From contig NZ_JACRSX010000006.1 in assembly GCF_014384985.1 (NCBI RefSeq), positions 94,025 to 158,024 of the forward strand: a stretch of DNA of 64,000 nt, read 5' to 3'. Shown here in pieces: positions 35,402-45,211 of this stretch. The notes under the pieces are model-generated. The model was given only the letters and a program-made list of their open reading frames with translations. It was not told where the DNA came from and did not search any database. A program made the position numbers and the translations under genes. How positions within the stretch are numbered: the stretch's first letter is position 1; each line of letters begins with the position of its first letter. This stretch comes from Jutongia huaianensis. GTDB lineage: Bacteria > Bacillota > Clostridia > Lachnospirales > Lachnospiraceae.

Positions 35402-35426
35402 TCTTCATAAGATTCCTTACCTATCA

Positions 35427-37169
35427 CTAAAATGAAGCATCCACTACCTTCTGCTGATTAACATCAATCACTCCGTATGTGTTCAGACGCAGAGAAGGAA
35501 TCACCGGCAGGCTTACAAAGCTCAGTGTCATAAACGGATCGATCTCCTCTGAGATCCCCCATTCACGCAGAATCGCTTTCATTTTCTCCAGTCTCTGATC
35601 CACCTCTTCCAACGGAAGAGTTGACATCAGGCCGGCGATCTGCAGCGGAAGATCCGCAACGATCTCTCCATCCAGTGCAATCGCCAGACCACCTTCATTT
35701 TCAATAACACGGTTCGCTGCACATGCTATATCCTCATCATTCGTTCCGGCAATGACCAGATTATGAGAATCATGTCCCACACTTGTAGCAACTGCACCCT
35801 TTTTCAGCCCATATCTTCCCAAAAAGCCTTTGCCAATATGACCGGTATTTTTATGACGCTCCAGAGCAACGATCTTCACAATATCCTCCTCCGGATCCAC
35901 ACCGTCTGCACAGCCCTCCCGGCATGTCCATCCGGCAATCCGTTCTGTAGTCAGAAGTTCATGCGCATTCAGATCGATCACACGGATACGCTCCCCTTTC
36001 TTTTCCATTGCAAGCTGTGACACATTCACCGGGTCGACATGGAAGGAATGGTATACCCGTTCCTGTATCTCCTGTCCCATTTCCGGTACAGAGCTTTTCA
36101 CAAGGCTTTTTCCGTTCTCTGCTGCAAGGACACCGTCCTTGTATACTTCCAGAACATTCAGTTCTGTCAGGCTGTCAAGCACTGCAATATCCGCACAATA
36201 CCCCGGTGCAATGGCACCATGGTTCACAAGTCCAAAATAGGAGGCTGCATTATAAGTTCCTGCCTTGATCGCCTTGACCGGATCAATACCTTTCTGTACG
36301 GCTTTTCGTACAATGGCATCAATATGTCCATCCCGAAGCAGATCACACGGATGCTTATCATCTGTCACCAGCATGATCCTCTGGGCATACGGTGCTTCAA
36401 ATAACGGAAGCAATGCCTCCAGATTATGTGCGGCCGTTCCTTCACGCACCATGATCCACTGACCCCTTGCAAACTTTTCCTTCGCTTCCCGGACATTGGA
36501 GCATTCGTGATCGGAGCGTATCCCTGCTGCCACATAACCATTAAGCTCCTGTCCCGACAACAGCGGAGCATGTCCATCAATAATTTTCTGATGTTCCAGT
36601 GTTACATTTATCTTATCCAGAATCGCCGGATCTGCCTGATTTACTCCAAAGGAATTCATCATTTCTGCCAGACCGATCACACGATCGTTCTCATAAAACG
36701 GCTCAATATCTGCCGCTTCCAGACAGGCTCCTGCCTCATCCAGCCCGGTGGAAGGCACACATGACGGTACTACAAAGAACACGTCCAATGTCATATCCTG
36801 TGTATATCTGAGCATAAACTCAATTCCCTCGCAGCCTGCCACATTGGCAATCTCATGAGGATCTGTAATAACTGCTGTGGTTCCATGGGGAAGCACAGCC
36901 TTCTCAAACTCGGCAGGCGCCACCATCGAACTTTCCAGATGAATATGACCGTCGATAAATCCCGGGCAAAGATACTTTCCTGTCATATCCTTTTCGACCT
37001 CACCCTCATATGTTCCGATCCCGGCAATCATTCCATCCACAACTGCCACATCACCAATCTCTATATCCTCCGTAAATACATTGACAATGCCGGCATTTTT
37101 CAGAACCAGATCTGCCTTCTGTCTGCCGTTTGCCACATGAATGAGTTTTTCTCTGATTTTTTTATTCAT
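35427..37169 (-). CDS. ade: Adenine deaminase
   Basis: A 580-residue amidohydrolase converting adenine to hypoxanthine and ammonia for purine salvage. Motifs include PGFIDGHIHLESSMV (metal-binding His pair), HGTTAVITDPHEIANV, and the C-terminal KKGAVATSVGHDSHNLV and LEEVDQRL regions of AdeC. The ATG at 37169 has GGAGG nine bases upstream; the longer in-frame start lacks one. No purine riboswitch was found in the leader. Confidence 0.96.
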   Translation of the reverse strand: MNKKIREKLIHVANGRQKADLVLKNAGIVNVFTEDIEIGDVAVVDGMIAGIGTYEGEVEKDMTGKYLCPGFIDGHIHLESSMVAPAEFEKAVLPHGTTAVITDPHEIANVAGCEGIEFMLRYTQDMTLDVFFVVPSCVPSTGLDEAGACLEAADIEPFYENDRVIGLAEMMNSFGVNQADPAILDKINVTLEHQKIIDGHAPLLSGQELNGYVAAGIRSDHECSNVREAKEKFARGQWIMVREGTAAHNLEALLPLFEAPYAQRIMLVTDDKHPCDLLRDGHIDAIVRKAVQKGIDPVKAIKAGTYNAASYFGLVNHGAIAPGYCADIAVLDSLTELNVLEVYKDGVLAAENGKSLVKSSVPEMGQEIQERVYHSFHVDPVNVSQLAMEKKGERIRVIDLNAHELLTTERIAGWTCREGCADGVDPEEDIVKIVALERHKNTGHIGKGFLGRYGLKKGAVATSVGHDSHNLVIAGTNDEDIACAANRVIENEGGLAIALDGEIVADLPLQIAGLMSTLPLEEVDQRLEKMKAILREWGISEEIDPFMTLSFVSLPVIPSLRLNTYGVIDVNQQKVVDASF

Positions 37170-37286
37170 TATGATCGTCCTCCGCTCCACATTTTTATTT
37201 ATCATTGTACCCCCCGCACTATAATTTTGCAAGAAATTACACCATGCAGAAAGTTCATCATGGAACGCGCCCCGTCAGATGGCATA

Positions 37287-37835
37287 TTATCGAAAATAAT
37301 AAAAGATAATCGTAATGACGGTACATAACATCAAAAAAAGCCCGGCAATATTTTCGCAGTATCTGACCGGCTTCCCCTGCCACATTCTCAAGCCCAGATT
37401 ATTGGACAGAAGCACCGCAGACATACAGGATAAACCAAACGCATAAAGCACCTTCTCCGGAGACTGCAAAATAACAGCCAATAACACTCCGCTGATCACC
37501 GCCAGTTCATGTATCACAAAATTACCGATCTTATAAAACTCTCTTACTCCACACCACAACAGCTCCGTTACAAGCCACACCCCAAACACACTCCAGACAC
37601 TCCATTTCTGCCACATACACGGTATCCACAGAAGCAATGCCAAAACCACAATGGCACGGATCATGAATTGATTCCATCTGCCCAAAACAACCTTGTCTCT
37701 TTGCAACTGCTGCTTTATTTTCTTTTCTGCCTCATACTCTGCCTCCATTGCATGCAGCGCTTCCTCATCCTCCGGGGAAAATGCTTCTTCCAATTCAAAA
37801 CCACAGATTCCCAAAAGCTGATTCATTATCTTCAT
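37287..37835 (-). CDS. Small multi-pass membrane protein
   Basis: A 182-residue protein from the ATG at 37835, preceded by GGGAGG. An acidic and charged N-terminal part (FELEEAFSPEDEEALHAMEA) is followed by four or five membrane helices. No family was recognised. It lies between the PH-domain gene and ade, separated from the former by a terminator. Confidence 0.65.
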   Translation of the reverse strand: MKIMNQLLGICGFELEEAFSPEDEEALHAMEAEYEAEKKIKQQLQRDKVVLGRWNQFMIRAIVVLALLLWIPCMWQKWSVWSVFGVWLVTELLWCGVREFYKIGNFVIHELAVISGVLLAVILQSPEKVLYAFGLSCMSAVLLSNNLGLRMWQGKPVRYCENIAGLFLMLCTVITIIFYYFR

Positions 37836-37899
37836 AACAAACCTCCCTTTCTGCCTTTCAATCTTCCTGCTCGCGATACAGTATGACAAGAATACAAAA

Positions 37900-37926
37900 C
37901 TCCTATGACATATAATGTCATAGGAG
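37900..37926 (-). terminator. Terminator of the PH-domain membrane protein gene
   Basis: A perfect 11-bp stem, ctcctatgaca/tgtcataggag, with a five-base loop; TTTTG follows on the minus strand. Confidence 0.75.
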
Positions 37927-37935
37927 TCAATAAAT

Positions 37936-38601
37936 TTAACGGTTTTGATCCATGCCTCTATACTGTGTCTGATATCCATGATTGTCCTGTGGACGCATAT
38001 CATTAGGATACATCGTATCCGCATAAATATCTGTCTGAAGCTTCTTTAACATAGAAAAGACCTTCTGATACTCCGGTATATCATAAATCTTAAAACCTTC
38101 GTGATCATGATTGGAATGACCATTCCGGGTATCCGTGTTGTAGGTTGTATGTCCACATACCATGATCACATCCCCCACCCCGAGCATCTGATCAAAAATC
38201 CCCCTGTGGATATTGATATGGGAAAGATCCGTAAACGGTTTCATTTCATAATTATATGTAAACATCCCTCCGGATATATATACACCCTTATCTGTGATAA
38301 TAAACTCCGTATGCTTATATTTCAATATAGAAAACAGCACACCGCCCACATAAAGCCATACCGGCATCAGATGCAGCAAAAAGAATCCCAGAAATGCCAG
38401 TCCGAAGCCTCCTGACATCGCCCCGGCCGATGCCATGCGGATCGTACCGATCATAGAACCATCCACAAGTGCCCATATCACTGCAACCGGAAGCATGGAA
38501 TTAAATATGCTTTCCAAAAGAAAACATTTAAAATCCGGTCTTCCCCTCCATAAAATCTGTTCCTGATCTCCAACCATTAATTCTAAATCTGATTTGTTCA
38601 T
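37936..38601 (-). CDS. Membrane protein with bacterial PH domain
   Basis: A 221-residue protein with membrane helices at ~30-50 and 65-95 and a bacterial pleckstrin-homology (bPH_2) segment after them (HTEFIITDKGVYISGGMFTY, then DLSHINIHRGIFDQMLGVGD). GAGG six bases upstream supports the ATG at 38601. The C-terminus is hydrophilic and His/Asn/Gln-rich. The function is unknown; such proteins are often involved in envelope homeostasis. Confidence 0.75.
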   Translation of the reverse strand: MNKSDLELMVGDQEQILWRGRPDFKCFLLESIFNSMLPVAVIWALVDGSMIGTIRMASAGAMSGGFGLAFLGFFLLHLMPVWLYVGGVLFSILKYKHTEFIITDKGVYISGGMFTYNYEMKPFTDLSHINIHRGIFDQMLGVGDVIMVCGHTTYNTDTRNGHSNHDHEGFKIYDIPEYQKVFSMLKKLQTDIYADTMYPNDMRPQDNHGYQTQYRGMDQNR

Positions 38602-38694
38602 TTTCATCCTCTTTCATAAGTGCTTTGTTGTTTATGCGCCTGACACTGACATCGTAAAGGCGTTCCCTTTCTTTTGATTGTAACGGCACCCTTT

Positions 38695-39507
38695 TCAAAT
38701 GTCAACGGAGGAAGCAAGATAAGCCTCCACATCCTCTCTGTTTTCCGCGATACCGTCCATATCAACACCTGCCGCCAGCACATATCCGGCCACCTGCCGC
38801 ACCTGGCTGGACTGCGCCTTTCCTGTTTTACACCAGATTGCAAAATGCTCACAGTTATTATGGATCAGACTGTATTTTTCCTCGCCTAACCGGCTGTTCG
38901 CCCGCTGCACCGTCTCCTCCGGAGAAAAAACATCCCACTCCTGCTGCTGGAAGCGTTCCCCGTAGTAATCCATGATCCCATGAAAGAAAAAGGATGTGGC
39001 AGACCGGAGCTTGATTGGAAATCCCGGCGCAAAACTCACAACAAAATAATCTTCGCCTTCCTTCACAAAATCCTCTATAGGTGCTTCATGAACAGACACC
39101 CGGCCGCCAAAATCTCCACCTTCTCCGGCATAGTGGATCACTCTGCCGGCTCCCACATATATGCCATAATGCTCATACAACCGTCTGGATACACCGATCA
39201 CATCTCCCGGCCGCACAAACGCATCTGCCATCAGCCGATCCATCTTCTCCCGCATGGCCGCAATGCTTCCGTTGCCCTTCTGCCTGCCATCCTCTCCTAC
39301 AATACGTGCTTTCTGTGATAATGTTCTCTGCTGCAGTACCCATCCATTCCGGCTCTCGATCGTCCTCCAGAGAAGACTCTCCCCATGGGTCTTTCTTTCC
39401 ACATTGGGGCAGTCTCCCATCCGGTCCACTAAATCCTGCTCCAGATCCAGAAATGCCGTAATATCATTTGTGAGGTTATTCGAAATATCATTATAATCTG
39501 CCGACAT
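38695..39507 (-). CDS. LRAT-like (NlpC/P60-related) protein
   Basis: About 270 residues. The middle part is an LRAT-type papain-like fold: GDVIGVSRRLYEHYGIYVGA carries the first His, VIHYAG the second, and NNCEHFAIWCKTG the catalytic Cys. Bacterial members are thought to act as acyltransferases or lipid hydrolases. There is no signal peptide, so it is cytosolic. AGGGGAG lies just before ATGATG; the second ATG is better spaced. Confidence 0.8.
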   Translation of the reverse strand: MSADYNDISNNLTNDITAFLDLEQDLVDRMGDCPNVERKTHGESLLWRTIESRNGWVLQQRTLSQKARIVGEDGRQKGNGSIAAMREKMDRLMADAFVRPGDVIGVSRRLYEHYGIYVGAGRVIHYAGEGGDFGGRVSVHEAPIEDFVKEGEDYFVVSFAPGFPIKLRSATSFFFHGIMDYYGERFQQQEWDVFSPEETVQRANSRLGEEKYSLIHNNCEHFAIWCKTGKAQSSQVRQVAGYVLAAGVDMDGIAENREDVEAYLASSVDI

Positions 39508-39543
39508 CATACTCCCCTTTTCTCAACAATTTTGATCACGGTT

Positions 39544-40251
39544 TCAAAAACCTTTTCCATCTGTGCTTTCAAAATATTTCCAGGTACGGTTGACAAAAAA
39601 ATTATCAAACGCATCACCATATGTGATTTGCGGTGCTGCCTCCGGATATCCGTTTTTTACGCCTATAACATGCTCATCTACAGAATCCGTGACATTTCTT
39701 ACCTGATCTTCTACATCTTTCTGGTCGCATCCCATAAAACAGGCGACACACAAAACCAACATAATTATGCCTGTCATCCCCAGCGCATCCGTCCTGTAAT
39801 TGTCTACATTGTATGGATAGCCACCGAAAAATACAGTACGCTTTGTCTTTGATAATACCATGAACTCCTCTGCACTGACAACGGCAATCTCTGCTTCTCC
39901 CAGCTCCGTATCATACAGCCGGCTTACATCTCCGTTCACAATAAGATTGCAGTCCAGATATAATATATGCAGATACCTTGAAAAAGTGTCTCCCAGCAAA
40001 AGCAGGCGGTACACCGCTTCCACCGTATAATAATACCCAGCTTCCTCAGGCAGCCGGCCCCCCCACGCCGCAACAGACAGCAGGCGTATCGTCACTCCCT
40101 CCGCCTCCGCTGCCAGTACCAGCAGCTTCTGCTGATTCTCCCATGATATATCCTTATGTAATATCAGAATATCGTAACACCTTCCACTGTTCCGGTTACA
40201 GAGCATGGAATAAACCGCCACCGGTTCATATATTTCAATTGACTTTGTCAT
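39544..40251 (-). pseudogene. Chimera of a GT8 glycosyltransferase fragment and a lipoprotein fragment
   Basis: A 235-residue frame. Residues ~1-155 match the early half of a GT8 glycosyltransferase (CYDILILHKDISWENQQKLL, RYLHILYLDCNLIVNGDVSR); the metal-binding DxD appears as DCN. From ~158 the frame becomes a lipoprotein start (MTGIIMLVLCVACFMGCDQK) with a short mature part ending TWKYFESTDGKGF, truncated before the usual C-terminal domain. No ribosome binding site precedes the first ATG. Both parts look incomplete, so the open frame is probably a fusion of remnants; the lipoprotein part alone might still be expressed. Confidence 0.6.
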
Positions 40252-40255
40252 ATTA

Positions 40256-40284
40256 TTGACTTATTACCCGCAAAACCCTATAAT
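40256..40284 (+). promoter_or_regulatory. Promoter of the ABC importer operon
   Basis: TTGACT, 17 bases, TATAAT. An AAGGAGG follows before the first gene. No T-box or other leader structure fits into the ~35-base leader. Confidence 0.8.
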
Positions 40285-40324
40285 TTATACAATTGCACAT
40301 ATTATTAAGGAGGAATTTTAAATT

Positions 40325-41335
40325 ATGAGAAAGACATTCAAGAAACTTTTATCACTGACACTTGCGACTACTATGGTCGTTGGTCTTGCAGGCTGCGGCA
40401 ATACAGCTTCCAATGGTGGCAGCTCTGATTCTGCCGACAAGGGCGGCTCCGGCAAGACATACACCGTTGGTATCTGCCAGCTTGTACAGCACGAGGCACT
40501 CGACGCTGCCACAAAGGGCTTCAAGACAGCTTTGAAGGATAAACTGGGAGACAATGTAAAGTTTGATGAGCAGAATGCGGCCGGTGATGCACCAACCTGT
40601 TCTACCATCTGTACTTCTTTTGTTACCAACAATTATGACCTGATCCTCGGTAATGCAACCGCAGCTTTCCAGGCTGCCGTTTCCGCTACCGACAAGATCC
40701 CGGTACTTGGTACATCTATCACTGATTATGGCACCGCTCTTGATATTTCCGACTGGAAGGGCGTAACCGGCAAGAACGCTTCCGGTACGACAGACCTTGC
40801 TCCTCTGGATCAGCAGGCAAGCTGTATCGCAGAGCTGTTCCCGGATGCTAAGAACATCGGTATCCTTTACTGCTCATCAGAGCCAAACAGTATCTATCAG
40901 TCAAAAACCATCACCAAGTATCTGGAAGATAAGGGATACAAAGTAAAGGATTATACGTTCTCTGATTCCAATGATGTTGCTTCTGTTACAAAGAATGCAT
41001 GTGATGCTTCTGATGTAATCTATATTCCTACTGACAATACGGCTGCTTCCTGCACCGAGGCGATCAATAATGTAACAGCTCCTGCTAAAATCCCTGTATT
41101 CACCGGCGAGGAAGGTATTGCAAAGGGCTGTGGCGTCGCTACCCTGTCTATCAGCTACTATGATCTTGGATATGAGACCGGTGAGATGGCTTATGACATT
41201 CTTGTAAACGGCGAGGACGTTTCCAAGATGGAAGTAAAGTCTGCTCCAAAATTCACAAAAGAATATATCGAAGATCGTGCAAAGGATCTGAATGTAACAA
41301 TTCCTGACGACTACGAAAAGATTTCTGCTGAATAA
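40325..41335 (+). CDS. ABC transporter substrate-binding lipoprotein (TrpX-like)
   Basis: A 336-residue lipoprotein: lipobox LAGC with Cys24, then a short Ser/Gly-rich linker and the PF04392-type two-lobe fold (YTVGICQLVQHEALDAATKG; DVIYIPTDNTAASCTEAINN). Members of this family have been linked to aromatic amino acid uptake (TrpXYZ). It is the first gene of a three-gene importer operon with permease and ATPase. The substrate is unproven. Confidence 0.88.
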   Translation: MRKTFKKLLSLTLATTMVVGLAGCGNTASNGGSSDSADKGGSGKTYTVGICQLVQHEALDAATKGFKTALKDKLGDNVKFDEQNAAGDAPTCSTICTSFVTNNYDLILGNATAAFQAAVSATDKIPVLGTSITDYGTALDISDWKGVTGKNASGTTDLAPLDQQASCIAELFPDAKNIGILYCSSEPNSIYQSKTITKYLEDKGYKVKDYTFSDSNDVASVTKNACDASDVIYIPTDNTAASCTEAINNVTAPAKIPVFTGEEGIAKGCGVATLSISYYDLGYETGEMAYDILVNGEDVSKMEVKSAPKFTKEYIEDRAKDLNVTIPDDYEKISAE

Positions 41336-41382
41336 TCACATTGGAAACAGCGGGCAATTAACTGCCCAGAAACGAGGAAATT

Positions 41383-42363
41383 ATGTTTATATTAAATTAT
41401 TTTGCTTCATTGAATCCGGTGGCATTTACAAATGCCCTGCCCGGCAATGTGGCACAGGGTCTGATCTGGGGTATTATGGCACTGGGTGTTTATATCACCT
41501 TCCGTCTTCTGGATTTCGCAGACCTGACTGTAGATGGCTCCTTCGCGACCGGCGGAGCAGTCACCGTAATGATGACTATAAACGGGCACAACATCTGGAT
41601 TTCCCTGCTGTGCGCATGTATTGCCGGACTTCTTGCAGGGCTGTGCACCGGTCTGTTACATACAAAGCTCGGTATCCCGCCGATCCTTGCCGGTATCCTG
41701 ACACAGATTGCGCTTTATTCCATCAATCTGAATATCATGGACCGCCACGCAAATCAGGCACTGAGTATTGACAAGTATGATCTGATTATCTCCTCCCGCC
41801 AGCTCAATCATGCGATCATCGTAGGCATCGTGTTTGCCATCGTATTGATCGCCCTTCTCTACTGGTATTTTGGTACAGAGCAGGGTTCTGCCATCCGTGC
41901 GACCGGATGTAATCCTGCCATGAGTAAAGCACAGGGTATCAACATTGATACAATGAAGCTGATCGGTCTTGCCCTTTCCAATGGAATTGTAGCATTGTCC
42001 GGCGGACTTCTGTCCCAGTATTCCGGTTTCTCTGATGTGAATATGGGACGAGGCGGCATCGTAATCGGTCTTGCCGCAGTCATTATCGGAGAGGTACTCG
42101 GAGATGCCATTCTCGGTAAGCACATGGATTTCAAGGGACGTCTTACTTTTGTAGTTCTTGGCGGTATTATTTATTATGTGGTAATCGGTATCGTCCTGTG
42201 GCTGAAGATGCCGAGTGATGACCTGAAGCTTTTCACCGCCATCATCGTAGCGATCTTCCTTGCAGTTCCTTATCTGAAAGGAAAAAGCAAAAGCTCCTTC
42301 AAAAAAGCAGGCAGGCGTTCCGCTGCGTCTTTAAACAGCGCATCTGCAAAGGAGGGCAAATAA
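41383..42363 (+). CDS. ABC transporter permease (TrpY-like)
   Basis: A 326-residue branched-chain-type permease with eight or nine membrane helices. Motifs: LDFADLTVDGSFATGGAVTV, GILTQIALYSINLNIM and GCNPAMSKAQGI. The stop codon is directly followed by the ATPase start. It forms the membrane channel for the substrate-binding lipoprotein upstream. Confidence 0.9.
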   Translation: MFILNYFASLNPVAFTNALPGNVAQGLIWGIMALGVYITFRLLDFADLTVDGSFATGGAVTVMMTINGHNIWISLLCACIAGLLAGLCTGLLHTKLGIPPILAGILTQIALYSINLNIMDRHANQALSIDKYDLIISSRQLNHAIIVGIVFAIVLIALLYWYFGTEQGSAIRATGCNPAMSKAQGINIDTMKLIGLALSNGIVALSGGLLSQYSGFSDVNMGRGGIVIGLAAVIIGEVLGDAILGKHMDFKGRLTFVVLGGIIYYVVIGIVLWLKMPSDDLKLFTAIIVAIFLAVPYLKGKSKSSFKKAGRRSAASLNSASAKEGK

Positions 42364-43158
42364 ATGTTAGAGATTCGTAATGTACATAAAACCTTCAACC
42401 TGGGAACCATCAACGAAAAACATGCCCTGAACGGCGTTGACCTCACCTTAAATGAGGGCGATTTCGTTACTGTCATTGGCGGTAACGGTGCCGGAAAGTC
42501 CACCATGCTCAATGCCATCGCCGGTACCTGGCCGGTGGATGAGGGTTCTATCCTGATCGACGGCGTGGATGTGACGGGACTTCCGGAGTTTAAACGTGCC
42601 TCTTTCCTTGGACGTGTATTTCAGGATCCTATGACCGGCACAACTGCAACCATGCAGATTGATGAAAACCTTGCCCTGGCCGCACGCCGTGGACAGCATC
42701 GTGGTCTGAAATGGGGTATCACCAAAAAGGAAAAAACAAAATTTCATGAGCTTTTGAAGACATTGGAGCTTGGTCTGGAGGATCGCATGACCTCAAAGGT
42801 TGGTCTTTTGTCCGGTGGTCAGCGTCAGGCAGTTACACTGCTGATGGCCTCCCTCCGGAAACCAAAGCTTCTGCTTCTGGATGAGCATACGGCAGCTCTG
42901 GATCCAAAGACTGCAGCAAAGGTATTGGAGCTCACCGACAAGATCATCGAGGAAAACCACCTGACAGCAATGATGGTTACACATAATATGCGTGACGCCA
43001 TCGCTCACGGCAACCGTCTGATCATGATGAACAACGGCCGTGTCATTCTGAACATTTCCGGTGAGGAGAAAAAGAAATTGACCGTAGAAGATCTTCTGAT
43101 AAAATTTGAAGAGGTCTCCGGCGAGGAGTTTGATTCCGATAAGGCGTTACTGGGATAA
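42364..43158 (+). CDS. ABC transporter ATP-binding protein (TrpZ-like)
   Basis: A 264-residue ATPase with Walker A GGNGAGKST, signature LLSGGQRQAVT, Walker B LLLLDEHTAALD and switch His in VTHNMRD. The start abuts the permease stop without spacing. It energises the importer encoded by the two preceding genes. A strong terminator follows. Confidence 0.93.
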   Translation: MLEIRNVHKTFNLGTINEKHALNGVDLTLNEGDFVTVIGGNGAGKSTMLNAIAGTWPVDEGSILIDGVDVTGLPEFKRASFLGRVFQDPMTGTTATMQIDENLALAARRGQHRGLKWGITKKEKTKFHELLKTLELGLEDRMTSKVGLLSGGQRQAVTLLMASLRKPKLLLLDEHTAALDPKTAAKVLELTDKIIEENHLTAMMVTHNMRDAIAHGNRLIMMNNGRVILNISGEEKKKLTVEDLLIKFEEVSGEEFDSDKALLG

Positions 43159-43217
43159 TCATTAACATAAATAATCCGTTTTTCTAACAACTGTGTTAGA
43201 AACACACCGTTATTAAG

Positions 43218-43262
43218 GCTGTATATCTGCTGGTCCTTCCTCGTCAGATATACAGCTTTTTA
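43218..43262 (+). terminator. Terminator of the ABC importer operon
   Basis: A 12-bp stem gctgtatatctg/cagatatacagc followed by ttttt. A smaller hairpin tctaaca/tgttaga precedes it at 43183-43200. Confidence 0.85.
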
Positions 43263-43286
43263 CTACTATAGAAAGAGAGACTTTTT

Positions 43287-44237
43287 ATGTATCATTTTGG
43301 AATTATCGGAGCAGGAAATATTGCTCATAAATTTATCGAAGCAGTTCGTATGACAAAAAACGCCGACGTAACAGCGGTTGCCAGCAAGTCTTTGGAGCGT
43401 GCCAGAGATTGGGCCGAAAAGGAGGGGCTGAGCCGGTATTGCGACAGCTATGAAACACTTCTGGCCGATCCTGACATTGACATTATCTATATCGCCACAT
43501 TATCTAACGCTCACTATGACAATATCAAGGCGTGTCTGGAAGCGGGCAAACATGTAATCTGTGAAAAGCCCATGACACAGACCGCTTCCCAGGCGCAGGA
43601 GATGATCACCCTTGCCAGAGAAAAGCAGCTTTTTCTTATGGAGGGCATGTGGTCACGCTTTCTGCCAAAATCCCTCCGGGTGCGCCGGTGGATTCAGGAG
43701 GGCAGGATCGGAGAGCTTCATCTGATGCAGGCAAATATCGGCTGGAAAGCCGACAAAACCTATAATAAACGATTATTTTATCCGGAACTCGGCGGCGGCT
43801 CCCTCTACGATATCGGAATCTATCCCATGGAACTGCTGCCCTATTATGCAGACCAGAAGATTACCCAGATGCAATTTTTCAAAAAAGATTATTCTACAGG
43901 TGTAGATGAGATTGTCAGCCTGAATCTACAATTAGAACGGTGCATTGCCAATATCCAGTGTTCCTTTACCACCAAAATGCCGGAGGATGCCTATCTCTAT
44001 GGCAGCGATGGCTATATCCATATCCCAAAGATCCATTTCGGCAACCGAGCACGCCTGTATGATCTGGAAGACCGGCTGGTGGAGGATTTCCATGAAGGTC
44101 TGGACAACGGCTTTTACTACGAGGTCTGCGAAGTCATTTCCTGCATCGAAAAAGGACAGACGGAAAGCTCCATCTGCCCATTAAATATGACATATGACAA
44201 TGCAAAACTGTTTGATCATGTCCTGCGCTCCAGATAA
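43287..44237 (+). CDS. Gfo/Idh/MocA-family oxidoreductase
   Basis: A 316-residue NAD(P)-dependent enzyme. The Rossmann motif is FGIIGAGNIAHKFIEAV; the catalytic Lys is in the EKPMTQTASQA motif and the C-terminal domain carries GGGSLYDIGIYPM. It probably oxidises a sugar or polyol derivative. It starts 24 bases after the terminator T-run, and no partner genes are near. Confidence 0.92.
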   Translation: MYHFGIIGAGNIAHKFIEAVRMTKNADVTAVASKSLERARDWAEKEGLSRYCDSYETLLADPDIDIIYIATLSNAHYDNIKACLEAGKHVICEKPMTQTASQAQEMITLAREKQLFLMEGMWSRFLPKSLRVRRWIQEGRIGELHLMQANIGWKADKTYNKRLFYPELGGGSLYDIGIYPMELLPYYADQKITQMQFFKKDYSTGVDEIVSLNLQLERCIANIQCSFTTKMPEDAYLYGSDGYIHIPKIHFGNRARLYDLEDRLVEDFHEGLDNGFYYEVCEVISCIEKGQTESSICPLNMTYDNAKLFDHVLRSR

Positions 44238-44263
44238 TTTATCCTTATATCAGGCACCTGCTG

Positions 44264-45211
44264 TCACTCCTTACGGGAGGCTCTCTCCAGACCCTTTCCG
44301 TACAATGCCGCCAGCATCTGCTGAAATAATGTGGCGATCAGAACCGGAAAGATAGCTTCTCCCGGAAAAGAGGTGGTTGCGATCACAGCTCCGGCACTGA
44401 TATTGCGCATTCCGGCTCCGTACATCATAGAAACCTGTGTTTGCCGGTCCTGATGGAACAAACGGGCGATCACAAGACCGGCTCCATAGCCCCCTGCTGC
44501 CAGAAGAAACATAAAAACGGCTACCAGGATCCGCTGCCCATTCATGTGACGGACATACGGCGCAACCCCGGAGGAGTTTGAAGCAACGACAAACATCAAC
44601 GCAATTTTAGAAAACGGTGCCAGTCTGGACGGCCATGTCTCCCTGACACGATCTCCGCTGACCTGATTTAATGTCATTGCGGCAATCGACGGAAGTGCAA
44701 CCATGAAAACAAGCTGGCTGATCATATGGGTCATATCAATATGAACCTTCGATCCCACAAAAATGCTAAGCGTGATCGGAATGATCAACGGTGCCAGAAC
44801 CGTATCTACCACCACAAGTGCCAGCGAAACCGCCAGATTTCCATCATAGATCATCACCCACATTAAAGCACTGACTGCTGTAGGAACCGCAAATTCCAGC
44901 ACCATTCCCGTAACCAGATCGGGATTCCCCGGAAATGCAAGGGTTCCCACACCGCAGACAATCCTCGGAATCACCAGATGAAGCAGCGCCATCACGATCA
45001 ACAGCGGTGCCGGATTCCGGAATACATTTGCCACATCACGGAATCTGGATTTGAGTGCTCCGGTAAACGTCATAAATGCAAATACATAGGGAACAAAGGG
45101 CACACCATGCTTTGCAATCTGTGGAAACAATACCCCAAACGCAAGACACGCCGGCGTAACCAGCGCCATCCATTTTTCTATAAAGCTGTTAAATCGATAT
45201 AATGTTTTCAT
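44264..45211 (-). CDS. BASS-family (bile acid:sodium symporter-like) transporter
   Basis: A 315-residue protein with about ten membrane helices. Family signatures are EFAVPTAVSALMWVMIYDGN and YGAGMRNISAGAVIATTSFP. Bacterial relatives carry organic acids, pantoate or bile salts with sodium. The start overlaps the solute-binding gene stop by four bases (ATGA), so the two are co-translated. Confidence 0.85.
   Translation of the reverse strand: MKTLYRFNSFIEKWMALVTPACLAFGVLFPQIAKHGVPFVPYVFAFMTFTGALKSRFRDVANVFRNPAPLLIVMALLHLVIPRIVCGVGTLAFPGNPDLVTGMVLEFAVPTAVSALMWVMIYDGNLAVSLALVVVDTVLAPLIIPITLSIFVGSKVHIDMTHMISQLVFMVALPSIAAMTLNQVSGDRVRETWPSRLAPFSKIALMFVVASNSSGVAPYVRHMNGQRILVAVFMFLLAAGGYGAGLVIARLFHQDRQTQVSMMYGAGMRNISAGAVIATTSFPGEAIFPVLIATLFQQMLAALYGKGLERASRKE

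Noticed and set aside
37170..37286. Search for a purine riboswitch before ade
   Set aside because: The leader lacks the conserved three-way-junction pattern; no structured element was seen.
40285..40324. Search for a T-box or tryptophan leader before the TrpXYZ-like importer
   Set aside because: The leader is too short for a T-box and shows no specifier stem; the promoter abuts the ribosome binding site.
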